From Rhinopithecus roxellana (lineage: Eukaryota; Chordata; Mammalia; Primates; Cercopithecidae): a stretch of 64,000 nt of DNA. Shown in pieces: positions 1 through 12,201 of the stretch (the first letter of the stretch is position 1; every line of letters begins with the position of its first letter). The notes beneath the pieces are model-generated. The model saw nothing but the letters and a program-made list of their open reading frames with translations, searched no databases and was not told the origin of the DNA. A program made the translations under genes and the position numbers. The DNA lies in the NCBI RefSeq assembly GCF_007565055.1, contig NC_044557.1, forward strand, positions 71,080,095 through 71,144,094. Reading direction: 5' to 3'.

Positions 1-86
1 TATGTACATAATAATGAAAATACTCCTGACAGTTGAGGTACTATCATTTGCAGTTTATGACTGGGAGGCTAAGAACTAGTTAGATC

Positions 87-166
87 ATGTGAGTTGCACA
101 AGGTCATACAACCTACTGATCTTGCCTCTACAACCTACTTGTTGTATGACTTTGTGCAACTTACAT
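87..166 (+). other. 80-nt hairpin (25-bp stem, 30-nt loop)
   Basis: Bases 87-111 pair with 142-166 without a gap when read as + strand RNA. The only non-Watson-Crick pairs are two G-U wobbles (91 with 162, and 102 with 151). The loop is 112-141, and a 10-bp direct repeat (ACAACCTACT) spans its edges. The left arm resembles an antisense MIR core (GCACAAGGTCATAC), so an inverted pair of MIR pieces is one origin. The size and shape resemble a microRNA precursor, but nothing here shows transcription. Confidence 0.6.
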
Positions 167-1494
167 TGAGAAGCCTTTCAATTTTACTCTATAGCTTCCC
201 TATTATATACTTTGATATCTTGTACCCCCTCTTTATTCTCCCTACAACCATCAGATGAAGGCGTCAAACCATGGGGAGGTTGAGAGACTTTCCCAAGGCC
301 ACCCATATTTTGGCAGAACTAGAATGTAGAGGCTAGGTCCTCTGATTCCAATCCACAGATGATGGGTCTTAGGCAGACACGAGAGAAGGGAAAATAAAGG
401 AAGAATGAAGAGGTTAAAAAGGAAATGAAGTAGGAAAGTGAGACAAAGCTGAGAGGAGGCACAAAAGGAACTAAAAGTTGAATAAAACTTTACAAAGATA
501 TTCATGGTATATAGTGGAACATGCTGCTGTGTTTTCTCGCTACCTACCTAGAGTACTTGCATTATATTCAAGTGGCCAAATTATCTCTGTACTATAAGTC
601 ATTAACATCTACTTTACTGTTTATAGAGATAGTTGCTGGTCTCAGGGGCCTACCAGCCTAGATAAACATTTAGCACATCTCTCTCTCAGTTCATTAAATC
701 AAGGATACAGAAAATATATACTTGTGATTGGAGGATCTCTTAGAAGTCTGCCTAAGTCACATCCCCTGGCATGCATGCCTGGAAAGATCTCTGAGTACTG
801 TGGATATGATAGAATAGAAAAACCATGATTAAGTTATGCTACGTGGAACCATTGAATTTAAGAAAGGGAGTTATCCAGGTAGACCTCATCTAATCACATG
901 AGCCTTTTAGAGCTGTTGCTGGGGATCAGAGATAGGAAGTCATAGATTTGAGACACAGGAAGATGGCTTGAAGTTAGCAGAAGCCAAGTGGCAAGGAACT
1001 TGAGTATTCTTGAACTGAGAGAGGCCCCTGAATGAAGGTCAGCAAGGAAAAAGGGACCTTGATTCTACAGCCAAAAGGAATGAAATTCTTCCAACAATAA
1101 GCATAAATTTAGAAGTGGATTTTTTCCCTGTAGCCTTCAGACAAAACCTTTGCGTGTGTGATGCTTTGATTTCAGGCCTGTAATACCCTAAGCAGAAAAC
1201 CCAGGCATGCTGTGCTAGACTTACAACCTGTGGAACTATAGCTTAATAAGTGGATCTTGTTTTAAGTCATTAAATTTGTGGTTGTTACACAGCAGAAGAA
1301 AATGAACCCACTGGTTTTATTTTTATTTATGCTAAGTTGGTTTTTAATTCAACTCCCATCCCACATGGTGGCAAAAACTAAGTTCAGTTTTTCTACTCTC
1401 CCAGTGTTGCTTCTGGGTTACAATCTGTACAAATCTCCCCACGGACATTGAAGGAGGCTGGACTATGTTTCTCTCTATTTGAGATGGCATCTGT
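167..1494. other. Unassigned non-coding sequence
   Basis: AT-rich sequence with no repeat I can name with confidence, no convincing open frame and no RNA gene. The longest open frame (84 codons, minus strand, 251-505) has an arbitrary composition. It may include very old, unrecognisable repeats. Confidence 0.5.
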
Positions 1495-1495
1495 C

Positions 1496-1811
1496 GAGTC
1501 ACCTTTTTCATTTTTTTTTTCAAGATGGAGTCTTGCACTGTTGCCCAGGCTGGAGTGCAGTGGTGCAGTCTCCGCTCACTGCAACCTCCTGGGTTCAAGC
1601 AATTCTCCTGTCTCAGCTTCCTAAGTAGCTGGGACTACAGGTTCACGCCACGATGCCCAGCTAATTTTTGTATTTTTAGTAGAGACGGGGTTTTACCATA
1701 TTGGTCAGGCTGGTCTTGAACTCCTGATCTCAGGTGATCCACTCGCCTTGGCCTCACAAAGTGTTGGGATTATAGGTGTGAGCCACTACACCTGGCCGAG
1801 TCATCTTTTTC
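1496..1811 (-). mobile_element. Alu (S/J-like), full length, with target-site duplication
   Basis: On the + strand the element begins with a T run (1511) and ends in CACCTGGCC (1797), so the Alu lies on the minus strand. Both arms and the A-rich linker are present. It is flanked by GAGTCACCTTTTTC (1496-1509) and GAGTCATCTTTTTC (1798-1811), a 14-bp target-site duplication with one mismatch. The scattered changes suggest an AluS or AluJ age. Confidence 0.95.
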
Positions 1812-1989
1812 TATAGATTGGTCCAGGATAGTGCACATATATCATAAGAAAGGTATCTCTTGCTTCTAACAAGTCTTCTTCAGACTTTGTGTTTACTTAG
1901 CTACCTTACTGTTCCATTTAAGCTTACCAATCACCTTTGCTCCTGGACCTCACCAGGGCTGTGGAAAACTCTGCGGTAGACCTTCCCTG

Positions 1990-3780
1990 GCTAACCATGC
2001 AAAGTAGTTTTTATCTTTTCTAGGGTTGTTAAGCAAGGGATAGGATAAATACCAGAAAAGACACAATCTGGCATAATCTCTAAATGCCATCCTATCAAAT
2101 ATACATCACCTCCCAGAATTTTGGCATCCCATATAAGAGACATAATGGGGCTAGACATAACCCAGTCAAGTGAGTGACAGACAAGGACCAAGAAATCTGG
2201 CACGCACCCCCACATGCCCTACCATGGGCTACAGATTTTAGGGTGAATCTTTTCAGCTCCAGAAAGCAAGTAGTAGCATGTGGTGGTTATAAGGCAAATG
2301 ATCCTTTCTTTCTCCCCTTGTGTTATAGCTACGGAGAAGCTCCTTTAAATAGCCTCTCAGATTCATGACAGGCAATAGATCAGGGTGCAAACAAGTCACA
2401 ATACTAGCAACTAATATGTCTTCTGATATGAAAGCTATGTTTCCACAGTCACTGGGGCCAGCATGTGGACTCAAGAGAGACAGAAATGTGTCCATTGGAT
2501 GCCTTGTGGCTCCGTAAGGCACCGTGCCAGACCTCTCGTGTGTAACTCCCCTCTCCATGTCATTGGTATGAGAAAACAGGAAACTTCGGATGCCACCAAG
2601 ACCAGATTGTTCAGATGATTCTGCTCTGTCCCTTCCAAGCTCCGCCATGTAAGTGGGAGGAGGCAAGGATATGTGTCCGTTTCCTGGAGGAAACCCACTA
2701 AGTTTCTAGTTATGGCTGACCAAGTGTGCCTCTCCTTGGGATGTCAAACCACATCTTTCCTGCTACCTCTGAAGGCATACATTTCTGTGAGCCTGCACAT
2801 AGGTTGTAATATCTGCCCTTTCTACTTGCACTTCCAGTGGCACCTAATGAAGGACAAGCCCCACTAGTCCTGATGGTACAACCTTTACAAAGTGTCCAAG
2901 GTGTTATATTACCCCCAAATGGGAGAAATATCTCCCTTTGGACATGATAGAGGATGACTTGGCTGAGTTGGGATGCCAGCAAGGGAGTGATTAGGGGTCT
3001 TTGTTTGTGGACTACTGCAGCCCTGGAGTAGCAAGTCTGCCCTGAGGGGGAAACACCAATTCAGCATGATGAAGCTCTACCTGGTTGCTTGACCTGAATG
3101 TACCTGGAATAGGTGTCTAAATGGGGATGAGATGATTCGTCTAGGCTGGTAGATGACTTGCATCAAGAAGTTAATGGAGACAAAGGATCCTCAAAAAGAG
3201 TCCATTTTTTTGTATCAAAACAGTAAGAAATAAAGATGAGTTAGTCACACCAAAAAATGTGATTAATGCTCCTATGCAAAGAGATGGACACAGAGGAAAT
3301 GATGGCTTCTCAAACTTGTAGATGCAAGGTAGCTTGTTCATATACGGAAACCCAAAGGAAGCTAAAGAAAGTACAAGGAACAGACTAATAGGATATAATG
3401 AAGAAGACGAATCTGTGAGCTAGAGCAATTTGTTTGTAGAAGGGGAACCTTTGGAAGATTGAGACAAAGGGAGATCCCTTTAAAGACTAGAATTGTTTGT
3501 TCTCATCCTTGATGTTAGCCATGCATGACCCTCAAATCCCCAAATCTTTGAAAGTACATCCAAGAGATAAGCTAAAGACTTTGTCAAACCAATCTCATTT
3601 ACACTGGTGGCACTGAAGTGGAGCACATGGAGGAAACTCTGGCTGCTTTCAGCACCATATTGTAAAATTGATCCTGGTCCCTGAGTGGGAGCCCTTTCAC
3701 ATGAAAACACTGGTGTTGAGGTCTTGTCCTTGTATCTCCCAGGGAGAATCACCATAAGTGTTGAATTCTTGAAATTCCTG
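1990..3780 (-). other. Unassigned segment, possibly a decayed LTR-retroelement interior
   Basis: The minus strand carries several overlapping open pieces in different frames (1991-2215, 2253-2666, 2710-2982, 3480-3755). The base composition is higher in GC than the flanks. This looks like a heavily frameshifted old coding sequence, such as the interior of an ERVL/MaLR element, but I recognise no retroviral motif. Chance open frames remain possible. Confidence 0.25.
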
Positions 3781-5200
3781 CTTTTACTAGATTAAAAACC
3801 CCAGGTAACTTTTACCCATGTGTCATAGAAGCTACAAAATAAATATTCTTTTTTTATTCTTGATTTGAGATTAGTGTTTGCCATTGCTCATAAGCCCAGA
3901 TCATAATTACTTGATATTTTTTCACCTTTTGAATGGAACATGATAGCCCTTCCTTTGTCAGACTGTATAATTGGCAAAGGGAATTTATACTGTAGAAGAC
4001 CCTCAGTAGGGCCCAACATGTTGATGCTGAATGCACCAGTAGGAGCTTCCTGTGATACCAAGACCTGCTAGGTCATTCAAAGTGAGTATTTGCAAATATA
4101 CATAACCTGACTCTTGGTTGGCTGGTGTCTTTGGTAATAATACTGTTGGCATCTATTTACTTCTTTTCAGATTTAGTGGAGAGAGATTTTCCTCATTAAA
4201 GAAAAACTTTGACTCTTCAATTTCCCATTCCTATTTGATAATAAGTACTTTCTCAGTCAAAGTCCCATAAGTTAGAACAAAACTGAGGATGCTGTATTGT
4301 GAAATAAAAATGGTACATCCAGTCAAGGAATAAGACAGTTCCTCCCAGACTCAGTTAATTCCAGCTGTAATTAGCTGACCATCTATTAGAAAGAAAAATA
4401 ACTACGTTAGCTGTTTTTCCTAAAGTTCTAGCTCCAAAAGAGTTTTGTCTTTAAGACTTGACAAGTAAAACTTGTTCCCTGATGAAGTGGTCACAGTCAA
4501 TGACCTGCAGCTATCAAGCATAATTGGAAATTCTGGTAGCTCCCAGTATTGCCTGCCCTTTCTCAGTGGGCTGAAATCTAAGGTGTGTTCTCATGAGCTA
4601 TTGCTAATGACCTCATTTGCATGGTTAAACAGGAGGTCATTTAAGACCAGATTATTAAGGGTATACTCATAAGGCGCATCTCCTAAATGGACATGAATCT
4701 GAATGTTCTTTACTATTGGTGCCTAATAGTCATGCTGACTGCAAGGGTACTTCTAACCTCATCTTTGCTTTAAGGTTACTTTCTTCTGCTTCTGAAGTCA
4801 TGCTTTGCAGTGAAATGCTTATTCCTGAATTCCTGTAGAGCTCGTTGCTCCAGACAAAGAAAAAAGTGTCTGGCTCATCCCTAAGCATGAAGAAAGAACT
4901 TTGATTTGTTGGGTGCACACATTATGACCCCAGGAAGAGTGGAGAGTTATAGAACTCTTGTATTTTTTAGGTTTTTTTTTTTTCTTTTGCAGTTTGTATA
5001 TGGGTAGGTAAGTCCCCAAATTTTTCTTAGAACTATCCCAGCTAAGAGTGAAAACTTGTCAGAAAAGTTGAAAACAATATGGTACATCCCCTTGATGGGA
5101 AGACCTAAATTTAATAAGCTACTATAACTAAGAAGAGCTTGTGTGTCTTCCAGATATTCTCTCTCATAAGCTAGCAATAGGGTTCCTCTAAAGGCCGCTC
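3781..5200. other. Unassigned non-coding sequence
   Basis: No named repeat or gene is seen, apart from the inverted repeat at 4606-4641. A short T tract (about 4972-4983) is present. Open frames are short and overlap in both strands without protein-like composition. Confidence 0.4.
4606..4641. promoter_or_regulatory. Candidate regulatory inverted repeat around an octamer
   Basis: AATGACCTC (4606-4614) and GAGGTCATT (4633-4641) are perfect 9-bp inverted arms, each holding an AGGTCA nuclear-receptor half-site. The 18-bp spacer begins with a consensus octamer ATTTGCAT (4615-4622), a POU/OCT site. The arrangement is seen directly; any enhancer role is inference from motif knowledge. Confidence 0.35.
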
Positions 5201-5203
5201 ATA

Positions 5204-6330
5204 TGGGCCATTAAGAAGTAATTGGTTTTAGTATTAGAGAATAGAATGTTTCTCTTGCCAGCAAGACTAGATAGGATGGCAATTTCAGCTACTGTCCAGG
5301 CTTGGAAGTGCCTGCTCCTATTCCCTGACCTCTCCCCACTCCTGGTGCCTGCTTCAGGGTGGAGCAAAGCTGTGGCCAAGCCTGGGTGCTGTTGCAACCT
5401 GACCAAGTATGTGTGTGCTTGGAGTGGTGCTGACATGCCAGCCCCCTGTTGCCTTGGTCTCCTCTGGACTTTGGGTGCCAACGAGCATAGGAAGGAGGCC
5501 AAGGAGGGGCTGAGGGCAGCCTGGTGCAGGCGCTCCTCAGAATGAATAGCTTGGGTGCCATGGATGGCGTGTTGATGGCGGCAGGAGGCAGGCAGGTTTC
5601 TGGGTGGAAAGGAATGGGTGTCCAGTGAAGCCCTACCTTCAAGCCAGGGACAGCCTGAAGTCTGGAGGCTGAGCTGCCAGTTCCAGGTGGAGTCTGCGGC
5701 CCAGAGTGAGAACTTATGTTGCTTTTTCCAGGCCCACTCATGGCCGCCCATAGACCAATCGGCATGCACTTCTTCCCTTCTGAGCCTATAAAAACTCTGG
5801 ACTCAGTCAGACTTAGACAGATATCAGGATTACCAGCTGCTGGAAGAGGCTATCCACTTCGGCTCTCCTTGACTTGTCTGGATGACCTGCCTATGGAAAG
5901 GAGCTACCCACTGCAGGTCTCTTCTCCACTGAGAGCTGGACATTCACTGGGATGACCTGCCTACAGAAAGGAGCTACCCAGTTTGGGTCTCCTGAGAGCT
6001 ATTCTGTCACTCAATGAAGCTCTTCTCTGCCTTGCTCGCCCCCAGTTGTCTGTGTACCTCATTCTTCCTGGACGTGGAACAAGAACTCAGGACCTTCTGA
6101 ATGGCAGGACTGAAAGAGCTGTAACAAACCAGGCTGAAACATGCCCTGTTCCCCACTTGCCACATTGTGGGTGAAGAGAGAAGAGCTACAGCTGGTAGTG
6201 CAAGCTAAGCACAGCCTGCTGGGCCAAGTGGGAGGAATGAACCCAGAGGGCATGAGTTATACTCAAGCAGAAGGCACCACTGGCTGCAGAGGTTTCTGGC
6301 TGGCAAAGTGACACCCCAAGGATCCCATGA
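5204..6330 (+). mobile_element. Solo LTR, ERV1-type (subfamily not certain, MER52-like)
   Basis: GC-richer block with promoter parts in order: a CCAAT-like ACCAATCGG near 5754, a TATA box (TATAAAAA, 5787-5794), a 70/62-bp tandem unit at 5881-6012, and a poly(A) signal decayed to AATGAA near 6014. A U5-like tail follows (CATTCTTCCTGGACGTGG, ACAAGAACTCAGGACC). No gag, pol or env sequence follows, so it is a solo LTR. I read the 193-codon minus-strand open frame inside it as chance in GC-rich LTR sequence. The start and end are estimates. Confidence 0.75.
5881..6012 (+). repeat. Two tandem units inside the LTR
   Basis: Unit 1 (5881-5950) and unit 2 (5951-6012) both begin GATGACCTGCCTA and share AAAGGAGCTACCCA, GGTCTC and GAGAGCT. 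They lie just downstream of the TATA box. The second unit is shorter by about 8 bp. Confidence 0.85.
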
Positions 6331-6344
6331 CAGCATGTGAGATA

Positions 6345-6690
6345 TGTCTGAAGTCTACTTCCTAGACAGACACACCTCCTTTCTTCATCTTCAGCTTTTT
6401 GCTCAACCATCATCTTATCAGTGAGGCCTACCCTAACCACCCTACTTAAAGTTACAGCATTTGTTTACTCCTTGGCAGGCTCTTTCTCCCTTCTCTATTT
6501 TTCATCAATGTATTTAGCTTCTTGTAAAATATTATCTTTTAAAGATATTTATTATTTGGTTTCATCCCCTTTACATAAAATGTAATTTTTCTGTGAAGGC
6601 AGACATTTGCACGTGTTTGGTTCATTCTTACCACTGTGGAAAGTACTTGAATTTAGTATGTTTCGAATGGAATTTGCTGAATAAAGGATC
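6345..6690 (+). mobile_element. L2 LINE 3' end
   Basis: Contains the L2 3'-region order GAGGCCTACCCTAACCACCC, then a T-rich segment, GAAGGCAGACATTTG, and TTGCTGAATAAA near 6673. This is an ancient mammalian LINE tail of about 350 bp. It directly follows the LTR, which may have inserted into or next to it. Confidence 0.65.
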
Positions 6691-7860
6691 AAATAAAGAT
6701 TCGTAGAACAAATAATGTGTACCTCTATCTTAACTGATGAACTAAACAAATACTTTCTATGTAGTCTTCTCTAAAATTTGAGAGTTGCAATTGAGAACCA
6801 AATTTAATCAAGTATTTGCCTATTTATTTTTTAGCCATAATACCTTACATTTTTAAATGAAATAGAGGTTATCTCAAGGGAGTATGGAAGATTTTACTGT
6901 TCCTGCCAAATTTTTTAATGTATAATTTTTCAAGAAGGGCATGCATATTCATCTTGTGATCAGAAAAAAAAATCACAAATGTGTTTTAGTGACTCTTTTT
7001 AATGTTTGGAATTGTGAATATCTGGACTAAGGATCAACACTGAATGCTACTAACACATGGGGTATAGAGTGTTACTAATTCAGGGTCACCCAGCATCTCA
7101 ATATTTGTCATCTTTTTATGTTTCTTTGCTATGTATTTATGAGGGCCGAAAAGTGAAATTGCTAGATTCAGAATGCATCCTCGCCCCAGGAAAATTCTGT
7201 ATATATTCTAAAAGATTATTATAAGCAAAAGTAAGCTAGTTGGAATGAAAAGGAAATAGCACATTTCAATTTTTATTCCTTTTTTTCTGTAGCGCTTTTG
7301 TTGTTTTTTTTTCCTAAGTTGATTTCTGGCATGCATTTATTTTATTTTTATCTGTGCTTAATAGTACTGAGAATATGGCTTAAGTTTTATTCTGACTTTT
7401 ATCACTTTCTTATACTTTTCATTTAGCTAAAGAAAGAGAATGTTGAAGATAACATAGAATTTATATGAAGCCCCTTTAGAAGGCATGCTAAGGGAATTTA
7501 TAAAAAATTGTCTTGACACTTCTATGATGAAGATGTGGAACAAATAGTTGATTGTTTTTGTTAATACGTTTGAGTTAAACATCTCATATGTTCAAGTTGA
7601 AATCTTGATTCACCATGTGGTATATTTTAGCTCTTTCTCAAATATTTTCTATGAGCTACATCTTATTGAAGTATCTGGGGGAATTTGCAGAATGTGGCAA
7701 TTTTGGCACAGATTCTTCCTATTTAAATAGACAGCAGGATGCAGAAGAGAAAAGAGACTGGGTTTCTCAGTTGTTAGGTGAATATGTGTAAGTCCGACTG
7801 CAGTATTTCAGATCTTGAGGAATGTTCGGTTGGATCTATGGCTTTTGTATTGGGAACATA
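6691..7860. other. Unassigned non-coding sequence
   Basis: AT-rich DNA without a recognised repeat, gene or RNA. Several short T tracts only. Confidence 0.5.
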
Positions 7861-7864
7861 GAGT

Positions 7865-8150
7865 GGTGAAGAACTCTGGCTCTGTAGTTATAACAGCTTG
7901 AATTAAAATAGTCAATCATAATTTCATATCAGAATAATCTTGGGCTTAATGTCTAAGTTCCAGTTTTCTCATATGTAAAATAGGTGCCATTTTACACATA
8001 TAGCTGCCTGTTTGTCTATAAATGATATCTTATTTTCCCCAAGCCATATAAATTAGATGCTAATGGTGACTTTATGCTAATGATCAGAGAGGTTTAGTGA
8101 TCCACGACCTCAAAATTAGTAAGTGGCAGAGTCTGGTTAAGGCTGACACA
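7865..8150 (+). mobile_element. MIR SINE pieces, one sense and one antisense
   Basis: 7865-8000 matches a sense MIR core (AACTCTGGCTCTG, then CTTGGGCTTAATGTC, then TTTCTCATATGTAAAATAGG). 8080-8150 matches an antisense MIR (CAGAGAGGTTTAGTGA, then AGTAAGTGGCAGAGTCTGG). Both are old and diverged. Confidence 0.6.
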
Positions 8151-9617
8151 GCCTCCAGTACTGCTGCTGTTCCCATTGTGCCCACAAGAATTGGTTGGAC
8201 CTGTGGGATCCCTGAGAAACAGAAACAGACAATGAAAATAAGAGGGAGGAAGAGAAGTGTTAGGTCATGGCCTAAGGATACTTTATTGACTTGAGTAAAA
8301 ATGAAGTGAACCCTAATCATGAAAAATATTTTTAAGGGGAAAGTAGAGCCATATCACTTATCCAAATTCAACTATAGCACTCCACATAAATAATAGATAC
8401 ATACCTTTAAAAATCTATTAAATAAGGACCTTCTATATTAGCTACTGTATCTTTCCTTGGTGCTCACCCAAAAAACAAAAAGCAGAAACAAAATAGCACT
8501 TTTATTCCATGTCAGGAGAGTGTACAAAAACACAATGTACTTTATGGGTGGTTTGGGGGCTTATTGAAGGTAATTAGGACAATATGAATTTTTTTCATGT
8601 ACTTCATTTTGGAACACAACTCCTGTTAGAGATTTCACCATGATGCTAATGTGAACTGTTTTCTATGGGTTAGATTAATTTTTGCATAATTGGTTACTAT
8701 TCACGGATTTGTGCCAACATCTCTACATTCTGCAAACAGCTTTAGTACTAAGCTGGATGCATTTTATGGCTATATGTAAGTCCCTTATTTCCTGGTTTGC
8801 TTATACTTACATAGTTTGCACTTTATTCATATAGTTCTACTTATTTTCACATAGAAACATTGTTATAAATGGTTCCCTTCCCAGGAAAGCCATCCCCAAA
8901 CCCTAGAAACTACAGTATATCTGAAATATACCCTTTATAACGAAAACAACTCCACAATACCAATTTAAAAGTGATCTGCCCTGGCTGACTCATAAAGCTG
9001 AACACTTATCCATGGAAATGCTTTGAAAGCCATGGAAGAAATGTGCCATCAAAATGTAAATATGTTTTCACTTAAAAAGAAAAAAATAATTCTCTGTGGA
9101 AACTGGTCTACATAGGATTTGGAGTTAACATTCCAGTTTTTCAACTGATTGAAACCATCGGCTATTTTATTTACCGATGTTCTTTGGACTTAGTACCATC
9201 TGCTGTTCATTGTTAGGATGTGCAAAATTCCTGGGATTGTATATCCTCCAGCAGATTTCTTTATGTTCCTTTTTTTTTTGTTTTTTTTTGGTAGACTGTT
9301 GGTTCAACTTTTCTTGGTAGCTCCAGTATTCTTTTTTGCTAAAATCTGTGTTTTGGTGTAGTTCTCCCCTGACCTGACTACAAATTCCTAATTTCCAAAA
9401 GAAATGCCAAAGCCTATGTAAGTTCTTACAGCTTATTCTGACCTTGTTACCTGCACTAACTTTTTTGCTTTTGATGACTAGATTTTTTTTTTCCTCCTCC
9501 CATTTTCATTGGTTCCTCAAACTAAAATCACTTAACTTACATTGTTACCACATATTGTTTATCAGTACTTCACCCACTAGTCCATGAAATAAAGGCCCCC
9601 CTGGTCTGTTGCTTACT
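8151..9617. other. Unassigned non-coding sequence
   Basis: No named repeat, gene or RNA is recognised. T tracts lie near 9271-9290 and 9482-9492. Confidence 0.45.
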
Positions 9618-10053
9618 ATAGAAGTTGAATTGTGCCTCCCACTCCCCACAAAAAAAGTATGTTGGAGTCTTAACTGCCAATATCTCAGCATGTGACCTTA
9701 TTTGGAAACAATCTTATAGAGGTAATCAAGTTAAAATGAGATTATTAGGGTGGGCCCTCATCCAATATGACTGGTGTCCTTACATAAAGAGGAAATTTGG
9801 AAAAAAAGACACACGGGGAAAACACCATGCGAATATTGAACATATTGGAATATGCTGCCATAAACCAAGCTCTGCCACAACTACCTAGCTAGGAGAGAGA
9901 TTTGGAGATTCTTCCTCAGTGCCTTTGGAGGAAGCATGTCCCTGACCATCCCTTAATCTTGGAATTCTAGCTTCCAGAACTGTGAGACTATCAGTTTCTG
10001 TTGTTGAAGTCAGTTTCTGGTGTTTTGTAACTGTAGCCCTGGCAGATGAACAT
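9618..10053 (+). mobile_element. MLT1-type LTR (ERVL-MaLR), sense
   Basis: Carries the MLT1C-like order: TTGAATTGTGCCTCCC, then TCAGCATGTGACCTTATTTGG, GGTGGGCCCTCATCCAATA, GACTGGTGTCCTTACATAAAG, TTCTAGCTTCCAGAACTGTG and GTAACTGTAGCCCTGGCA. Near full length, with no internal region attached. The poly(A)-site region (AATAAATTTCTG in the family) is changed here. Confidence 0.85.
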
Positions 10054-10735
10054 ACCTGCTCATCTTTTCACTCATTTCATCTCTCGATATCTCCATCTGT
10101 GTTCCCAAACCTTTCCAATTCTTTGCCTTTTTTCATTGCTATTTCTTTATAATGGACTGCCCTGTTATTGCATCTATATATTCAAAATTTACCTTTGTTA
10201 GGGTCCTGTTGCTCAAATACTGGATTGTTTATGAACATTTTAGAAACAAACTTCTCATAAAAAGTAGGGGTATCTCCTCCATGAGCTACCTTTTTGAAAT
10301 CCTCAGTTCAACCCCAAAAAGCCAGAAGTTTTTCTTCATCAGAGTCAGAGCCTATGTATTCTGCTGTGTATATTTATTAAATGAGTTATTGGAAGAAGAT
10401 GTGAGAGATTCACAGGGAAATTGACATAATTTGGTGTAGTCTCTGGGTCAGGGGGTAGGAAGTCCACATTTATGAAAAGGTGCATCGTGGGTGGAAAATT
10501 GTCCATATCTAACCCACATTTAGTTTCTGGGCATTCCCTCAGAGGTCTTAGACACACTTTTTCTTTATTCCATTTATCCTGGCTCAGCAGAGATAGAAAA
10601 ACCTTCCTCTATCATGTAAAATTGTTCTCCTATATTTTATTCCGACTTACTCTTTTTAATACTTAGCATTTAATATGAAATTTATTTGGGGGTACAATGT
10701 GACCTAACTGATTTTCTACAAGTCAATTTCTTCCA
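10054..10735. other. Unassigned non-coding sequence
   Basis: No recognised repeat or gene. A 90-codon open frame (10152-10424, +) has no features of a known protein. Confidence 0.4.
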
Positions 10736-11058
10736 ACTCCCTTGAAATAACCCATTTATTCTTCATTGTACAATGATTATCATATATTAAAACTTCGTAT
10801 ACTCTGATTTTTGAGTTTAAGTTTACATTATTTAATTACTGTAACTCCAGAATAAATTTGAATACCTTATAGGATGCATCCCTTTTTAATTACCTTTTTT
10901 TTTTTTTTGGTAAAACACTTATCTAGGTGTTTTAAATTCAAATGTATCAAGAAAAATCTAAATATATTCTTTGTTATCTTTGGGTTTAACTAAAATTTTA
11001 TTCTAGTAAAATGTGTATCTTTACAATATTTGGCACTGTCATTAATATAAATTTTTAT

Positions 11059-11196
11059 TCTTTTTTTTTTTTTTTTTTTTTTTGAGACGGAGTCTCGCTC
11101 TGTCACCCAAGCTGGAGTGCACTGGCCAGATCTCAGCTCACTGCAAGCTCCGCCTCCTGGGTTCACGCCATTCTCCGGCCTCAGCCTCCCGAGTAG
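11059..11196 (-). mobile_element. 5'-truncated AluY-type, antisense
   Basis: A T run of about 23 (11060-11082) is followed by GAGACGGAGTCTCGCTCTGTC, then TGGCCAGATCTCAGCTCACTG and CAAGCTCCGCCTCC. The element stops at GAGTAG (11196), so only the 3' half is present. CCAGATCTCAGCTC is the Old World monkey AluYR form. I find no target-site duplication, which is unusual for a young Alu. Confidence 0.85.
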
Positions 11197-12201
11197 AGAA
11201 AACTGTAGTTTTATGAATACAGCATATAATTGAGGTCATTTATATTTATCTTATACCTTTGTTATTTTCATTAAATTAGAATGGTTATTCATTTGGGAAT
11301 ATTTCATTTTTATTTGGATATTTTTAATTCTAGTAAGCTTTTAGTCAATTTTCTTGAGCTTTATCAGTAAAAAATTGTTTAAATCAGAAAATAATTATTT
11401 TTATTGTATTTTCCATGTTGTTACATCTATGTTTTCTGATTTCTTATTGAAATTGGCCAGAATGTTTAGAAAAACAAATAGTGATGGTCACAATAGGCAT
11501 CCTTACTGATTCCCTTTTGAAACGAAAATTTCTCTTAACTGTTGAATTAAGCAAGATAAAAATCAGTTGTCTTTTCAGTATCATATGAGATGATTATCCA
11601 TTTAAACCATTTTTCCAGGCTGACAGTTATTTGTATACTTCTCTTTGTCTATGTGCATTTCAGAATATGTTTAGAGATTTTTCTCCAAAAATTCTAAGTG
11701 CAATTTTTATTGGATTCAATTGAGTTTATAGATTAAATTGGGGAGAACTTATGTCTTTATAATGTTAAGTGGACTCATCCACAGAGTAGTTCTCCATTTA
11801 TCCAGATAAATACATTGATTCTATCTCTGGTAATCTTGTGAAACTGTCCTACTACTTCTTAATGTTTGCTAATGTAGTTGTTTTTCTCTAAGTTGATGGT
11901 GATATTATCTGTAAGGAACATTTTAAAATCTTCCCTTATAAAATTTATATCATCATCATCATTATCATTATTCATCATAGTGGGCAGGAGCTCTGGTACT
12001 ATGTTAAATAACATTGGTGGTGGTGGGTATTCTTAATGGAAAAGTTATTCCACTTTATGTATATAATTAAACATAGTTGCATTTTTGGTTTTCTTTCTTT
12101 TTGTGTGTGAATGTGAAATTTAACAAGTTAAAGAAGTTTCTTTCAATTTCTACTTGGTGATCAGTTTTTTCTTCATTTAGTTAAAAATTATTTTATTTTA
12201 C

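Noticed and set aside
1525..1719. 64-codon frame in the Alu
   Set aside because: The usual spurious open frame of antisense Alu sequence, not a protein.
2253..2666. 137-codon minus-strand open frame
   Set aside because: No recognisable domain and it overlaps another frame. At best it is part of a decayed retroelement interior.
5188..5769. 193-codon minus-strand open frame, the longest in the window
   Set aside because: It lies in the GC-rich U3 of an LTR, overlaps open frames on both strands, and has no motif or codon bias of a real gene.
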